In this document: piece by piece, positions 20,373 to 28,566 of the stretch
How the letters are laid out: the number at the start of each line of letters is the position of its first letter
How positions within the stretch are numbered: position 1 is the stretch's first letter
From: Henriciella litoralis
Lineage (GTDB): Bacteria; Pseudomonadota; Alphaproteobacteria; Caulobacterales; Hyphomonadaceae
DNA: 64,000 nucleotides
Assembly: GCF_002088935.1 (NCBI RefSeq)
Contig: NZ_NCSS01000006.1
Location: forward strand, 2,326,407 to 2,390,406
Direction: 5' to 3'
The notes under the pieces: model-generated
The model's input: the letters and a program-made list of their open reading frames with translations, nothing else
Told to the model about the DNA's origin: nothing
Database searches by the model: none
Translations under genes and position numbers: made by a program

Positions 20373-20463
20373 CTTCTTTTTTCTCTTCTTCGAGGCGTTC
20401 GATACGCTCGACGGTGAGGCGCAGCTTTTCGCGTGCGGCGTCTGTCAGCTTGGCGTCATCCAT
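20212..20463 (-). CDS. gapR: nucleoid-associated protein GapR (DUF2312)
   Basis: The 83-residue protein matches GapR: an N-terminal coiled-coil ([20 protein letters not shown]), then [30 protein letters not shown] and a C-terminal dimerisation helix ending YLIALGEI. In Caulobacter this protein clamps overtwisted AT-rich DNA ahead of polymerases and supports topoisomerases; the same role is likely here. The C-terminal 52 codons also occur in a broken copy at 18809-18968. It is preceded by a GC-rich leader and lies divergent from msrB. Confidence 0.93.
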   Translation of the reverse strand: MDDAKLTDAAREKLRLTVERIERLEEEKKEVADQIKDVYAEAKAMGYDTKALRQVVRVRKQDRQEREEQEAVLETYLIALGEI

Positions 20464-20621
20464 GACTGTTGCTCCGGTTAACCCTGGTCGATGAGCGCGG
20501 GTTCTAGTCGCTGCGGGCGGGTCTGGCGACCCCGGATCGCACTGCAGGTGGCTCTCACGCTCACTTTATCCACACGCATTTGTGAGTCGAAGCTTCGCGC
20601 AGGCGCCCTATATTCCCTGCT

Positions 20622-21146
20622 ATGACACAGATATCGAAACGCTTTTCCCGCCGCGGCATCCTGTTAGGGGGTGTCGCAGGGACCATTATCGCCGCCTGCA
20701 CCAATTCCAGAAGCGAGGCAGACGTCCCCGGCGCCTCGACGACAGAGTATGCGGACACCAAGTGGCGTCAGCTGACCGAGGCCGAATGGCGCGAGCGGCT
20801 GGACCCAGCTTCATTCAATGTACTGCGCAAGGAAGACACCGAGCGGGCCTTTACCTCGCCCCTCAATGACGAGAAGCGCGAAGGCGTCTTTCACTGTAAA
20901 GGGTGCGACCTTCCGCTGTTCAAATCCGAATGGAAGTACAATAGCGGCACCGGCTGGCCGAGCTTTTATGAAGTCATCGACGGCGCGGTCGGGACCAAGG
21001 CTGACAATACGCTCTTCATGACGCGGACCGAATATCACTGCGCGCGATGCCTCGGCCATCAGGGTCATGTCTTCAAGGACGGACCGGCCCCGACAGGCCT
21101 GCGGTACTGCAACAATGGCGCGGCGCTGACATTCAAGCCTGCCTGA
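20622..21146 (+). CDS. msrB: peptide-methionine (R)-S-oxide reductase, exported lipoprotein form
   Basis: The MsrB domain is complete: the zinc-binding pairs CKGC and CARC, the fold signature SGTGWPSFYE, and the catalytic Cys in RYCNNGAAL. The N-terminus is not the usual cytosolic form. It has a twin-arginine stretch (KRFSRRGILLGG, Arg10-Arg11) followed by a lipobox (IIAAC, Cys26), so the enzyme is predicted to be Tat-exported and lipid-anchored. It would repair oxidised methionine in envelope proteins. Length is 174 residues. Confidence 0.93.
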   Translation: MTQISKRFSRRGILLGGVAGTIIAACTNSRSEADVPGASTTEYADTKWRQLTEAEWRERLDPASFNVLRKEDTERAFTSPLNDEKREGVFHCKGCDLPLFKSEWKYNSGTGWPSFYEVIDGAVGTKADNTLFMTRTEYHCARCLGHQGHVFKDGPAPTGLRYCNNGAALTFKPA

Positions 21147-21185
21147 GGGTTGGAGGGGGGGCGTTGTGCGGCTTAAAGTTGCGAC

Positions 21186-21332
21186 ATGACCAATCAAATC
21201 GCCAGATGGTGGCGCGATGACGTCACCGATGCAGAGAAACCCGGACTGCGCACATTAGCGGCCATACTGATTGTCGTACTGGCCCTGGGCCTAGGGGCGC
21301 GCGCCGTTTCAATCCTCTTCGGAAGCGCCTGA
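21186..21332 (+). CDS. possible 48-residue single-pass membrane protein
   Basis: An ATG at 21186 opens a 48-codon frame reading MTNQIARWWRDDVTDAEKPG, then a strongly hydrophobic helix (LAAILIVVLALGLGA) and a short tail. The pattern of a charged amphipathic N-terminus plus one membrane helix is plausible for a small membrane protein. The Shine-Dalgarno is weak and the last 24 bp overlap the convergent gene at 21309. It follows msrB by 39 bp. No family recognised. Confidence 0.4.
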   Translation: MTNQIARWWRDDVTDAEKPGLRTLAAILIVVLALGLGARAVSILFGSA

Positions 21333-21887
21333 CTCTCCGCCGCCAAACGTCGTCCCGGTGCCTTCTTCTTCAGTTAGCATGGTGTTTGGATTGTTCGGAT
21401 CCTTGCGCTCATAGCCGCGCTGGTCCGGGCTGACAAAGAGGTCCATCTGACGCGGATCTGATTGCGGTTTGCGGGGCGCCTTCCGGGTGCGGCCATGGCG
21501 GAAATAGAGATCATCGGTGTGATCGATCTCCTCGCGCTTGGGCTTTTCCTGTTTGGGCGGCGTCTCTGGGGATGCAGGCGCGGTCTTTGTTTCAGCCTTG
21601 GCCGGTTTAGGGTTCACCGGTGCGCCGAGTTTCCAGAAGGTGACGGCGAGCACCGGCATGCCATCAGCATCTTCATAGACCTGCATGAACCCTTTGGCCT
21701 CGCCAGATTCGGCCTGCTTCATCAGGGCGGGCAGATCAGCGGTGGCCGGTTTCAGCCATTCGGTTTCCAGCGAGAGAATCTCGGCGTCCCCGGCCATATC
21801 CTCGGCCTCATAGCGCGTGCGCGCGGCGGGGCCGACGCCTTTCAGGGCGTCTTCTCCGGACTGGGCGAGGGGATAGGCAAGACTCAT
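21309..21887 (-). CDS. conserved hypothetical protein
   Basis: This 192-residue protein is not recognised. The first 90 residues look folded (SLETEWLKPATADLPALMKQ, then GFMQVYEDADGMPVLAVTFW). The remainder is Pro/Lys/Glu-rich and probably disordered, with DHTDDLYFRHGRTRK and RQMDLFVSPDQRGYE as the only ordered-looking stretches. No signal peptide. It lies upstream of nothing on its strand except mmcB, 46 bp away in the same direction. Confidence 0.65.
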   Translation of the reverse strand: MSLAYPLAQSGEDALKGVGPAARTRYEAEDMAGDAEILSLETEWLKPATADLPALMKQAESGEAKGFMQVYEDADGMPVLAVTFWKLGAPVNPKPAKAETKTAPASPETPPKQEKPKREEIDHTDDLYFRHGRTRKAPRKPQSDPRQMDLFVSPDQRGYERKDPNNPNTMLTEEEGTGTTFGGGESGASEED

Positions 21888-21933
21888 GACTGATCAGCTA
21901 GGGGTTAGGCCTTCCCGCGTCCAGTGGGACGCA

Positions 21934-22344
21934 TCAGGCCTCTTTCAATAAATCACCGGCAATGGGTTCTGCGCCAAAGGACAGACGATTGGCGGCAAGG
22001 CGGGCAAAGCGCAGCGTCACGGCCTTGCGACGGGCAGGCGCGAGGGGTGTGCGGCCGGAGGCGCGCAGGACCGCCCCGCCAAACCCGTCCGCGACGATAA
22101 GGCCGACATGTTCGGGGATAAGGTCTTTGGGAAAGCCATGGCCGACGGCGAAATAGAAGCGGTCACAATAGGGCAGATAGTCTGGCCATTTTGCATCGGC
22201 GCGAAAGTCAGGCACCGAGCTTTTGACTTCGACGATGGTGATCTCCCCTGACGCATCGATCGCCGCGATATCGGCGCGCCGTCCATTGGCGAGCGTCATC
22301 TCTGTCACCCCGGCAAGGTTCATATCCGCGAAGAGGCGTAACAC
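21934..22344 (-). CDS. mmcB: MmcB-family DNA repair protein
   Basis: The family core is clear: NGRRADIAAIDASGEITIVE, then VKSSVPDFRADAKWPDY and DRFYFAVGHGFP, with the Asp/Glu-x-Lys pattern of restriction-nuclease-like folds. In Caulobacter MmcB is an SOS-linked protein needed for mitomycin C tolerance. The first standard start is GTG at 22344, but the family's N-terminal helix seems to continue upstream (reading NPQAAHICRGVLRLF) where no ATG, GTG or TTG exists before the stop at 22438. The true start may therefore be non-canonical (for example CTG or ATC). Confidence 0.85.
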   Translation of the reverse strand: MLRLFADMNLAGVTEMTLANGRRADIAAIDASGEITIVEVKSSVPDFRADAKWPDYLPYCDRFYFAVGHGFPKDLIPEHVGLIVADGFGGAVLRASGRTPLAPARRKAVTLRFARLAANRLSFGAEPIAGDLLKEA

Positions 22345-22463
22345 GCCCCTGCAAATATGGGCGGCCTGGGGATTGAGGGGATCGTCAGTGATGACCGGCT
22401 CCAGAGGATTTTGAGTTCCTGATCTGTTCTCGATTTTCTATAGAGAGGCCAGCGAGTCAAGAA

Positions 22464-22495
22464 AAAAGCCCCGATGCGTCTGCACCGGGGCTTTT
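22464..22495 (-). terminator. intrinsic terminator of the Bax-inhibitor gene
   Basis: The arms AAAAGCCCCG and CGGGGCTTTT flank a 12-nt loop 26 bp past the stop. On the minus strand the stem is followed by a run of T. It could also limit read-through from the right into mmcB. Confidence 0.85.
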
Positions 22496-22520
22496 CCTGT
22501 TTTTAGGTCTGGTCGATGGC

Positions 22521-23303
22521 TTAGTCGCGAGACGCGAGCAGCATCAAGACAAAGCGGAACATGTTCACGAACATGATGAAGAAGTTCAGCGCGCCCCAAT
22601 TGGTCATCACTGCCATGCTGCGGTGATCGCCAGCAAGCTGGTAATAGCCTTCCTTCAGTTCCTGTGTCTGCCAGGCGACGAGAACCGCCGAGATCAGGGC
22701 GAAACCGCCGGAAATCAGCCATTCCATGCCGGAAGATGGCCCAATCAGGCCGAGCATTGGCAGGATCATGTAGACCACAGACACGGCAAACAGAGCCCAG
22801 ATCGCCATGATGGCAAAGCTGCCAATGGCCGACAGGTCACGCTTGGTTGAGTAGCCCCAAAGGGTTAGCGCGCCAAAGGCTGAAGCCGTAATGAAGAACG
22901 CCTTCGCGATCACCATGTAGTTGATGTTTTGCTGAATACCGCCAGCGGTCTGTGATGAAATGCCCATCTCGGCCATCGCAACGTAGACGCCCATACCGAG
23001 GCCGATCGTCGACACAATCGCCCAGTAGAGTATGGCAGATCCGGTTGGCGATGGGTTCTTCATGAAGAACATCGAGCCAAAGATCAGGGCAGCCGGTGCA
23101 AATGCCAATACGTAATAGATCGGCGCGGTGAGCACGATGTCGCGAACTGCCGGAACAGCGCCTGCAACATATGCGAGCGCGCCAGCGAGCAGGATGCCCC
23201 AGGTCAGCTTGGTGTAAACGCCGAGCATGAAGCTGCGAAGCCCCTGATCGATGCTCGCGTCCAAAGTCCTGCCGCGGGCAACAGATTGATTGAAGTCGTT
23301 CAT
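22521..23303 (-). CDS. Bax inhibitor-1/YccA family membrane protein
   Basis: The 260-residue protein has seven hydrophobic helices in the BI-1 arrangement, with the family's late signature (LISAVLVAWQTQELKEGYYQ followed by NWGALNFFIMFVNMFRFVLM). Bacterial members are inner-membrane proteins linked to Ca2+ leak and to regulation of FtsH-type proteolysis. The Asp residues proposed as pore gate lie near the C-terminus (ASRD). It forms a single-gene unit with its own terminator. Confidence 0.93.
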   Translation of the reverse strand: MNDFNQSVARGRTLDASIDQGLRSFMLGVYTKLTWGILLAGALAYVAGAVPAVRDIVLTAPIYYVLAFAPAALIFGSMFFMKNPSPTGSAILYWAIVSTIGLGMGVYVAMAEMGISSQTAGGIQQNINYMVIAKAFFITASAFGALTLWGYSTKRDLSAIGSFAIMAIWALFAVSVVYMILPMLGLIGPSSGMEWLISGGFALISAVLVAWQTQELKEGYYQLAGDHRSMAVMTNWGALNFFIMFVNMFRFVLMLLASRD

Positions 23304-23446
23304 TTATCCCTCTTTCGAAAGGCCGGCATGATCGTCATGCCGATTAGCGATAATATGTGGGAAAAGCAGGCTGAATTCAAGCAAAACCGGTTGCCAGTAC
23401 GCAGCGCTGATCCCTAGGTTCGGCGCACAAAAGGGAGACTGACGGC

Positions 23447-24499
23447 ATGCATGATAAAATGAGAAAACTGGGCACTACCGATATCGATATCACGGCCTGC
23501 TGTCTCGGTACGATGACCTGGGGGCAGCAGAACACCGAGGAAGAAGGCCACGCGCAGATGGACTATGCCGTCGAGCGCGGCATAAATTTCTTCGACACCG
23601 CCGAAATGTATGCGGTCCCACCCAAGCCGGAAACGCAAGGCTCAACCGAGCGGATCATCGGCACCTGGTTCAAGAAGACCGGCAAACGCAAGGACATCAT
23701 CCTCGCCTCGAAGATTTCCGGGCGCTCGCCAATGACATGGACGCGCGATGGCGACGTCCAGATGACCCGCCAGACCAAGGCGCAGATCGATGAGGCGGTC
23801 GAGAAAAGCCTGAAACGTCTGCAGACCGATTATATCGACCTTTATCAGCTGCACTGGCCCGACCGGCCGGTGGGGATGTTCGGCAGCAAGGCTGACGCGA
23901 GCACATACACGGTCGATTATGAGCCGTTCGAGGAGATTCTCTCCCACCTCGAGGCGCATGTGAAGGCGGGCCGGATCCGCCATCTCGGGCTTTCCAACGA
24001 GAACGCCTATGGCGTGATGCGGTTCATTGCCGAGAGCGACAAGGGCGGGTTGCCGCGCATGCAGTCGATCCAGAATGCCTACAATCTCGTCAACCGTACG
24101 TTTGAAGGTGATCTTGAAGAATGCTGCGTGCGCGAGAAGGTCAGCCTGCTGGCCTATTCACCGCTGGCGCAAGGCTATCTGTCGGGGAAATATCGCGATG
24201 GCGCGCTGCCCGAAGGCTCCCGCAAGCAATTGTTCGACCGCCTCAGCAGGTATGAGAAGCCGGGCGCGGACGAGGCGATCAACGCTTATGTGGATCTCGC
24301 GGCCAAGTATGGCGTCGATCCGTCCGCCTTTGCGATCAAGTTCTGCGATACGCGCCACTTCATGGGCTCGACGATTATCGGCGCGACCACGATGGAGCAG
24401 CTGAAAATCTGTATCGATGCGTTCAGCGTTGACTGGACCGATGAGATGGAGGCCGACGTAAATGCCCTTCATCAGCGCCAGCCCTCACCGTGTCCGTAG
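23447..24499 (+). CDS. aldo/keto reductase, Tas-like
   Basis: The protein (350 residues) closely follows E. coli Tas in layout: LGTMTWGQQNTEEEGHAQMD at the start, the catalytic region FFDTAEMYAVPPKPETQGST, ILASKISG with the catalytic Lys, and YQLHWPDRPVGMFG with the His. NADP(H) is the expected cofactor. GGGAG lies 9 nt upstream of the ATG. The physiological substrate is unknown. Confidence 0.92.
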   Translation: MHDKMRKLGTTDIDITACCLGTMTWGQQNTEEEGHAQMDYAVERGINFFDTAEMYAVPPKPETQGSTERIIGTWFKKTGKRKDIILASKISGRSPMTWTRDGDVQMTRQTKAQIDEAVEKSLKRLQTDYIDLYQLHWPDRPVGMFGSKADASTYTVDYEPFEEILSHLEAHVKAGRIRHLGLSNENAYGVMRFIAESDKGGLPRMQSIQNAYNLVNRTFEGDLEECCVREKVSLLAYSPLAQGYLSGKYRDGALPEGSRKQLFDRLSRYEKPGADEAINAYVDLAAKYGVDPSAFAIKFCDTRHFMGSTIIGATTMEQLKICIDAFSVDWTDEMEADVNALHQRQPSPCP

Positions 24500-24597
24500 G
24501 CCAAAGGATTGTTTGACTTTCCCTTTCCTCGACGGCAGCATACCAACGCTGTCGTGGCGGCAGTGGGACGATTTAAGAAATTTGAGGGGAACAATAT

Positions 24598-24930
24598 ATG
24601 GCAGATGCATCGGCGTATGCGGACAATGTCAAGAAATACGCAAAAGGATATAATCAGAAGGCGGCAGAAAAAATTGTCGGCCATCTGGGCATTGCTCTGA
24701 GAAACCGGGATTCATCGCTGGTGTCATGCTCGGACGAGACCGAACTTCAGCGCGTGCGCGACAAGTTCTGTCGCAACAAGCTTGGCCTGTCGCAAACCAA
24801 TGCGGAAATCGACGCGGCGATTGGCAAAGTGTGCGAAACGCTGAAGCCTGAGGGCAGCCACAAGTCGCGTGTGACGTTTTACTATCTTCTGGCCGAGCAC
24901 TTCGGCAAGCTGGACGAGCTGGCTGGCTAG
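24598..24930 (+). CDS. DUF2853 family protein
   Basis: This 110-residue soluble protein shows the DUF2853 pattern, with the highly conserved KIVGHLGIALRNRDSSLVSC near residues 25-44 followed by SDETELQRVRDKFCRNKLGL. It is all-helical in appearance. Function unknown. GAGGGGAACAATAT precedes the ATG, and a strong terminator follows. Confidence 0.88.
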   Translation: MADASAYADNVKKYAKGYNQKAAEKIVGHLGIALRNRDSSLVSCSDETELQRVRDKFCRNKLGLSQTNAEIDAAIGKVCETLKPEGSHKSRVTFYYLLAEHFGKLDELAG

Positions 24931-24968
24931 TCGGCGAACAGCTCACGCTCTGCGTGAAATGTTTTTTG

Positions 24969-24999
24969 AAAGCCCGGTCTTGATGGCCGGGCTTTTTGC
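24969..24999 (+). terminator. intrinsic terminator after the DUF2853 gene
   Basis: The arms AAAGCCCGG and CCGGGCTTT (9 bp) are followed by a T-run. It lies only 16 bp before the next start at 25015, so the two genes are separate units or the next is expressed by read-through. Confidence 0.88.
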
Positions 25000-25014
25000 T
25001 TGTCTGGTGGCGGT

Positions 25015-25551
25015 ATGCTGACCCTTTTTGCTGCCTTGCCTGTGCCCGACGATGTGGCGATGCGCCTTTTGCCATTGCAGACGGGGCTTGCCGGCGGGCG
25101 CTGGCGTGAGCGCATGCATTTTCACATCACGCTCGCCTATTTCGGCGAGATGACCGAGCCTGTCGCCGAGGAGCTGGATGCCGCACTTGGAGATATCGAG
25201 GCGCCGCAATTTGATCTGGAGATTGAGGGCGCGGGCTGGTTTGGGCGCAAGGAGCCCAATTCGGTCTTCGCGACGGTGAAGCGCTCGGCTGAGCTTGATG
25301 AGCTGGCGCGCCGGTGCCGGAAGATTTCGGCGCGGCTCGGGCTCGACCTGGACGACAAGCCGTTCAAGCCGCATATTACGATGGCCTATTGCAGCGACAC
25401 GCCACTGGAGGCGGCCATGGCCTGGTCTGAACGCTGGCAGGTGCTGCGGGCCGGCCCATGGACGGCGGACCGGTTTCATCTGTTCGAAAGCGTGCCGCGC
25501 GCGGGCAAGACCTCGCTCTATGAGGCGGTGGCGGATTATCCGTTGGGGTAG
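25015..25551 (+). CDS. thpR: RNA 2',3'-cyclic phosphodiesterase
   Basis: The 2H phosphoesterase superfamily is defined by two H-x-T/S motifs, seen here as HITLAYFGE (about residue 42) and HITMAYC (about residue 121). Length of about 178 residues matches ThpR/LigT, which opens 2',3'-cyclic phosphate ends of RNA; the in vivo role is unclear. The ATG at 25015 (MLTLFAALPV) fits the family start better than the in-frame TTG at 25000. Confidence 0.93.
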   Translation: MLTLFAALPVPDDVAMRLLPLQTGLAGGRWRERMHFHITLAYFGEMTEPVAEELDAALGDIEAPQFDLEIEGAGWFGRKEPNSVFATVKRSAELDELARRCRKISARLGLDLDDKPFKPHITMAYCSDTPLEAAMAWSERWQVLRAGPWTADRFHLFESVPRAGKTSLYEAVADYPLG

Positions 25552-25582
25552 GGGTCCACGATGCGGCGCGGCGGACATGAAA

Positions 25583-25611
25583 AAAGCCCCGACCGCTTTG
25601 GCCGGGGCTTT
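25583..25611 (-). terminator. intrinsic terminator between thpR and the lipoprotein gene
   Basis: The arms AAAGCCCCG and CGGGGCTTT form a 9-bp stem. The T-run is on the minus-strand side, so it mainly ends the lipoprotein transcript, 17 bp past its stop; it may also stop thpR transcripts weakly. Confidence 0.85.
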
Positions 25612-25627
25612 GAGATTTGGCTGAAAA

Positions 25628-26638
25628 TCAGTCTTCGGCGGGCGGATTTTCCAGACAGGCATAATAGTCGCCGCCATTGTCAGCGATGCACCCAAATACT
25701 TGATCGAGTAGATATCGGCGCTGGCGGTTCTGCTTGCCCATATTGCTGAGACCGCGAAGGGCTTTGTCATTCTTGTCCCAGTCAGGATTGCCCGTCGGTT
25801 TAAGCGGTGTGTTGTTCTGGGCCTCTTTTTCGACCGACTTGCCGTAGGGCAAGATAACGCGTGGGCTTCCGGCCGCCTGCCAGATGGTGTCCACTTCGGC
25901 ATTATCAGCTGACCACAGAAATTTGTGATAGGCGATTGCCGCCATCAGATAGGGATCGGCTGAGGTTTCGTCGCTGGTATCGGCATCGTCGCTGGTCAGC
26001 GTTTGCAGGCGGCCATAGGCAGCAAGGGCGTCTTCAAGCGTCCATGCCTTTGTTGCTGTAGGGGCATAGAACAGCCATCCGGCCATAGTGCCGGGGTTCT
26101 TGCAGCGTGGATTGTGCTGATAGCAGCCGGGCTTGGCGTTCCAGTCTGCGCCGTGCTTGTCAAGAAAATCTATAAAATCCTGATCGCTCAGCCTTAAGGC
26201 TTCTGCCGTCAGACTGGTGGTCGTTCCGGCTTGTAGCGGTTCGGAGGGGGCAAAGCCGTTCTCGAACATGGTTGCGAGGATCGAGCGATAGGCTGGGTCA
26301 GCGAAGTTTGCATTCAGGTTTGCTGGAAGTTTCGGTTCTTCATAGGCCCCCGCACGGTTCGCCGGATAGCTGAGCGCATCAGCCATCGCATTGGCGTCAT
26401 AACCAGCGGCGATGAAAAGCGCTGCGGTATCTGCGTCGAGATAATCCACACTCTCCCGAAAGCCTTGCTGGTCTGGCTGATACCCGTTCTCCATGATCCG
26501 GTTGCGGGCTTCTGGCGGGTCGAGCTGCGCAAGCTTGTTGGCCTCGGTTTTGCCCGGTCCGCCGCCTTCGCCACCCGAGCAGGCCGGAACGACGACAATT
26601 GCCAGAGCGGCGAGCGCGATTGAAATAGGTTTCATCAT
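25628..26638 (-). CDS. hypothetical lipoprotein with ankyrin-like repeats
   Basis: The N-terminus ends in a lipobox (VVVPACSGGEG, Cys at about 20), so the 336-residue protein is probably lipid-anchored. Three segments look like degenerate ankyrin repeats (ALFIAAGYDANAMADAL, ATMFENGFAPSEPL, IDFLDKHGADWN). Several cysteines occur in the C-terminal half (GCYQHNPRCKNP, FGCIADNGGDYYAC). AAGGAG lies 10 nt before the first ATG. It follows the exported protein gene at 26660 by 21 bp, so the two probably form an operon. Function unknown. Confidence 0.7.
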   Translation of the reverse strand: MMKPISIALAALAIVVVPACSGGEGGGPGKTEANKLAQLDPPEARNRIMENGYQPDQQGFRESVDYLDADTAALFIAAGYDANAMADALSYPANRAGAYEEPKLPANLNANFADPAYRSILATMFENGFAPSEPLQAGTTTSLTAEALRLSDQDFIDFLDKHGADWNAKPGCYQHNPRCKNPGTMAGWLFYAPTATKAWTLEDALAAYGRLQTLTSDDADTSDETSADPYLMAAIAYHKFLWSADNAEVDTIWQAAGSPRVILPYGKSVEKEAQNNTPLKPTGNPDWDKNDKALRGLSNMGKQNRQRRYLLDQVFGCIADNGGDYYACLENPPAED

Positions 26639-26659
26639 GATGTGTGATCTCCTTGTGCC

Positions 26660-27814
26660 CTAGCGTGACCGGATGGATGTCACGACTTCGGTCGGCTTGC
26701 CGGCGCCGTAGAAGATGATGGATTGAAGTTCGTTATCATCCGAGCGCCAGGTGAGCTTGCGCTGTCCCTGGCTCGCGGGGACGCTGCCGAATGTGCTGAA
26801 CCCGCCCGCCTTCGGCTTCTGGTTGGTGTCGCCGCTGGGCAGGCCGTAAACGGCCTTCAGCTCATCCACAGTATCGCTCATCGATTGGCTGCCAGCGTTT
26901 ACGCGGTGTTCGAGTGATGTGACGGTGTTGCTGCTGTCGAGTTTGGCGACGAGCTTCTGGCCGGTCTTGAGATGCACTTCGCATTCGCCCCCTGCCGGAT
27001 TGCAGACCACGCTACCCCGCGGAAGCTCATCCTTGATCGATTGCAGCGATCCGCCGGGGACTATGCCGAAAAGACTGAGGGATTTGGGTGACGCCGCCAC
27101 CGAGGAAGTCGCCGCAGGCGCCGAGCCGGTATATTCGGCCAACGTGCGGCCATCGAGGTCGCGGTAGCGGGCAGTATTCAGCACGCGGGCTTCGACGATA
27201 TGGCCTTGCAGCATCTTTCCGTCGCGCGCCTGCAGAACGAAGTCGATCTCCAGGGCGACGCTGCGATCGACATCCCCATTGCGCTTGCGGGAGGTCAGGA
27301 ACTCCTGCGCCTCATCCTTTGACATGGCGATGCCGTCGATAAGGTCCGAATTGTCGAACTTTACGCGGATTTCCGAGGGCAGGCCGCAGGTATTGTTCTT
27401 GCGCTCATAAAAATAGGACGTCTTGGAAATGGGCGAAAATTCGAACTTGTTGGTATCGAAATCATAGTCGCCGAAATCCTTGTTGGTGCGGATCGTGAAG
27501 ACATCTTCGAGGTTCGCCTCACCAACGCGCGACTTCATGATGTCGATCGTTTCATTACGCTTGTCGTCGCGAAGGAATTCATCGTCGCGGGAGCGTTGCC
27601 AGACTTCGTAGCGGTACATGCGCATGTAGCAGTCGACATTGCTGTCATAGTCGAAATAATTGTCGAGCTTCATCCAGCCATAGAGCAGGTTGTCATAGGT
27701 GAACTCCTTGGCATTTGCGGTCGGCGAAATGGCCAGTGTGGACGCGAGCGCAAGCGCCAGGACGCCCAATCCTTTGCTTTTCCACTTTGTGGACGTGTTC
27801 TTGTTACCGAGCAT
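26660..27814 (-). CDS. hypothetical exported protein
   Basis: The ATG at 27814 has GAGGAGAGAG upstream and gives a long signal peptide ending STLAISPTANA. The mature chain (about 350 residues) starts with an aromatic- and Asp-rich region (FTYDNLLYGWMKLDNYFDYD) and ends with a domain rich in small residues. No known family was recognised. The first gene of a probable two-gene operon with the lipoprotein downstream. Confidence 0.7.
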   Translation of the reverse strand: MLGNKNTSTKWKSKGLGVLALALASTLAISPTANAKEFTYDNLLYGWMKLDNYFDYDSNVDCYMRMYRYEVWQRSRDDEFLRDDKRNETIDIMKSRVGEANLEDVFTIRTNKDFGDYDFDTNKFEFSPISKTSYFYERKNNTCGLPSEIRVKFDNSDLIDGIAMSKDEAQEFLTSRKRNGDVDRSVALEIDFVLQARDGKMLQGHIVEARVLNTARYRDLDGRTLAEYTGSAPAATSSVAASPKSLSLFGIVPGGSLQSIKDELPRGSVVCNPAGGECEVHLKTGQKLVAKLDSSNTVTSLEHRVNAGSQSMSDTVDELKAVYGLPSGDTNQKPKAGGFSTFGSVPASQGQRKLTWRSDDNELQSIIFYGAGKPTEVVTSIRSR

Positions 27815-28418
27815 TTTGAGCTCTCTCCTCTTCAGCATGGATTGGATAGGCCAGCCCGGTCGCTTCGCGGCGGTAAAAGGCTGGCATCAGGGAAAAAGAT
27901 TCAGAAGATGGGGACCGGGCAAGACGGTGTTGCGCGGGAGAGAAATCCAGATTGCTGTCAGGGTCGACCCCCTGCCACTTATTTACCCGCAATGTAGATA
28001 GCCCCAGTCGCCGCCCGATCCGGATCGCACTGTGTTTATCCAAGACGAACACGCTGCGAAGCCGAACAATTGAGATCAATATATGCTCGGTTCAGTAATG
28101 AAATCAACAGAGGCGGAGATTTGGCTTTTGCCACACCGCGCCGAATTCAAGCTCTCTGCAGGCGCTTTTTTTAGGGGGGTGTCTGGTCCTGCGAGACCAG
28201 ATCAGCTCGGGGCGGACTTCATCACGGATCGAACTGGAGCAGCCTTGAACGCGATTTATATGAGGCATGCAGCGCCGATACGGACTCAAGACCTGAGGTC
28301 CCTGCCGGGGCATTCATTCCGTAAAATCAGATTGTTTGGAATGGCGGCTGCCGCCGCACTCATTTCCTATTTTTGGTCCACTGGACCAAAAATTTTGCGA
28401 AGCAAACCGGGAAATGAA
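27815..28418. other. gene-free region between the exported-protein operon and tRNA-Thr
   Basis: About 600 bp without a supportable gene. It must hold the promoter of the minus-strand operon, which I could not place with confidence. It contains a 7-bp hairpin at 28182-28201 (TCTGGTC / GACCAGA) and the nested palindromes next to the tRNA (28361-28418). A 115-codon open frame at 28083 runs into the tRNA gene and is not credible. Confidence 0.6.
28370..28418 (-). terminator. hairpins downstream of tRNA-Thr
   Basis: Reading away from the tRNA on the minus strand there is a small hairpin TTTGCTTCGCAAA followed by TTTTT, a plausible terminator. Next is an 11-bp palindrome with a single central base (28370-28392, TTTTTGGTCCA / TGGACCAAAAA). 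Both are enclosed by an outer CATTTCC / GGAAATG repeat. Confidence 0.55.
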
Positions 28419-28494
28419 TGGTGCCGCTAAGGTGACTTGAACACCTGACCCCCGCATTACGAATGCGATGCTCTACCAGCTGAGCTATAGCGGC
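28419..28494 (-). tRNA. tRNA-Thr (anticodon CGU)
   Basis: The 76-nt minus-strand sequence folds as a complete cloverleaf. Acceptor GCCGCTA pairs with TAGCGGC, the D arm is GCTC..GAGC, and the anticodon stem TCGCA/TGCGG holds loop TTCGTAA with anticodon CGT. The T arm is AGGTG..CACCT with TTCAAGT, and CCA is encoded. It reads ACG threonine codons, which are frequent in this GC-rich genome. Confidence 0.97.
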
Positions 28495-28566
28495 GAACCA
28501 ATTGAAGGCGCCTCCATACCGTTTGGATGGCGCGCCCGCAAGCCTGCTTTTCAGATGCGGCGGGCG

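Noticed and set aside
28083..28430. 115-codon plus-strand open frame next to tRNA-Thr
   Set aside because: It runs into the tRNA gene, covers the palindromes, has no family resemblance and no clear ribosome binding site.
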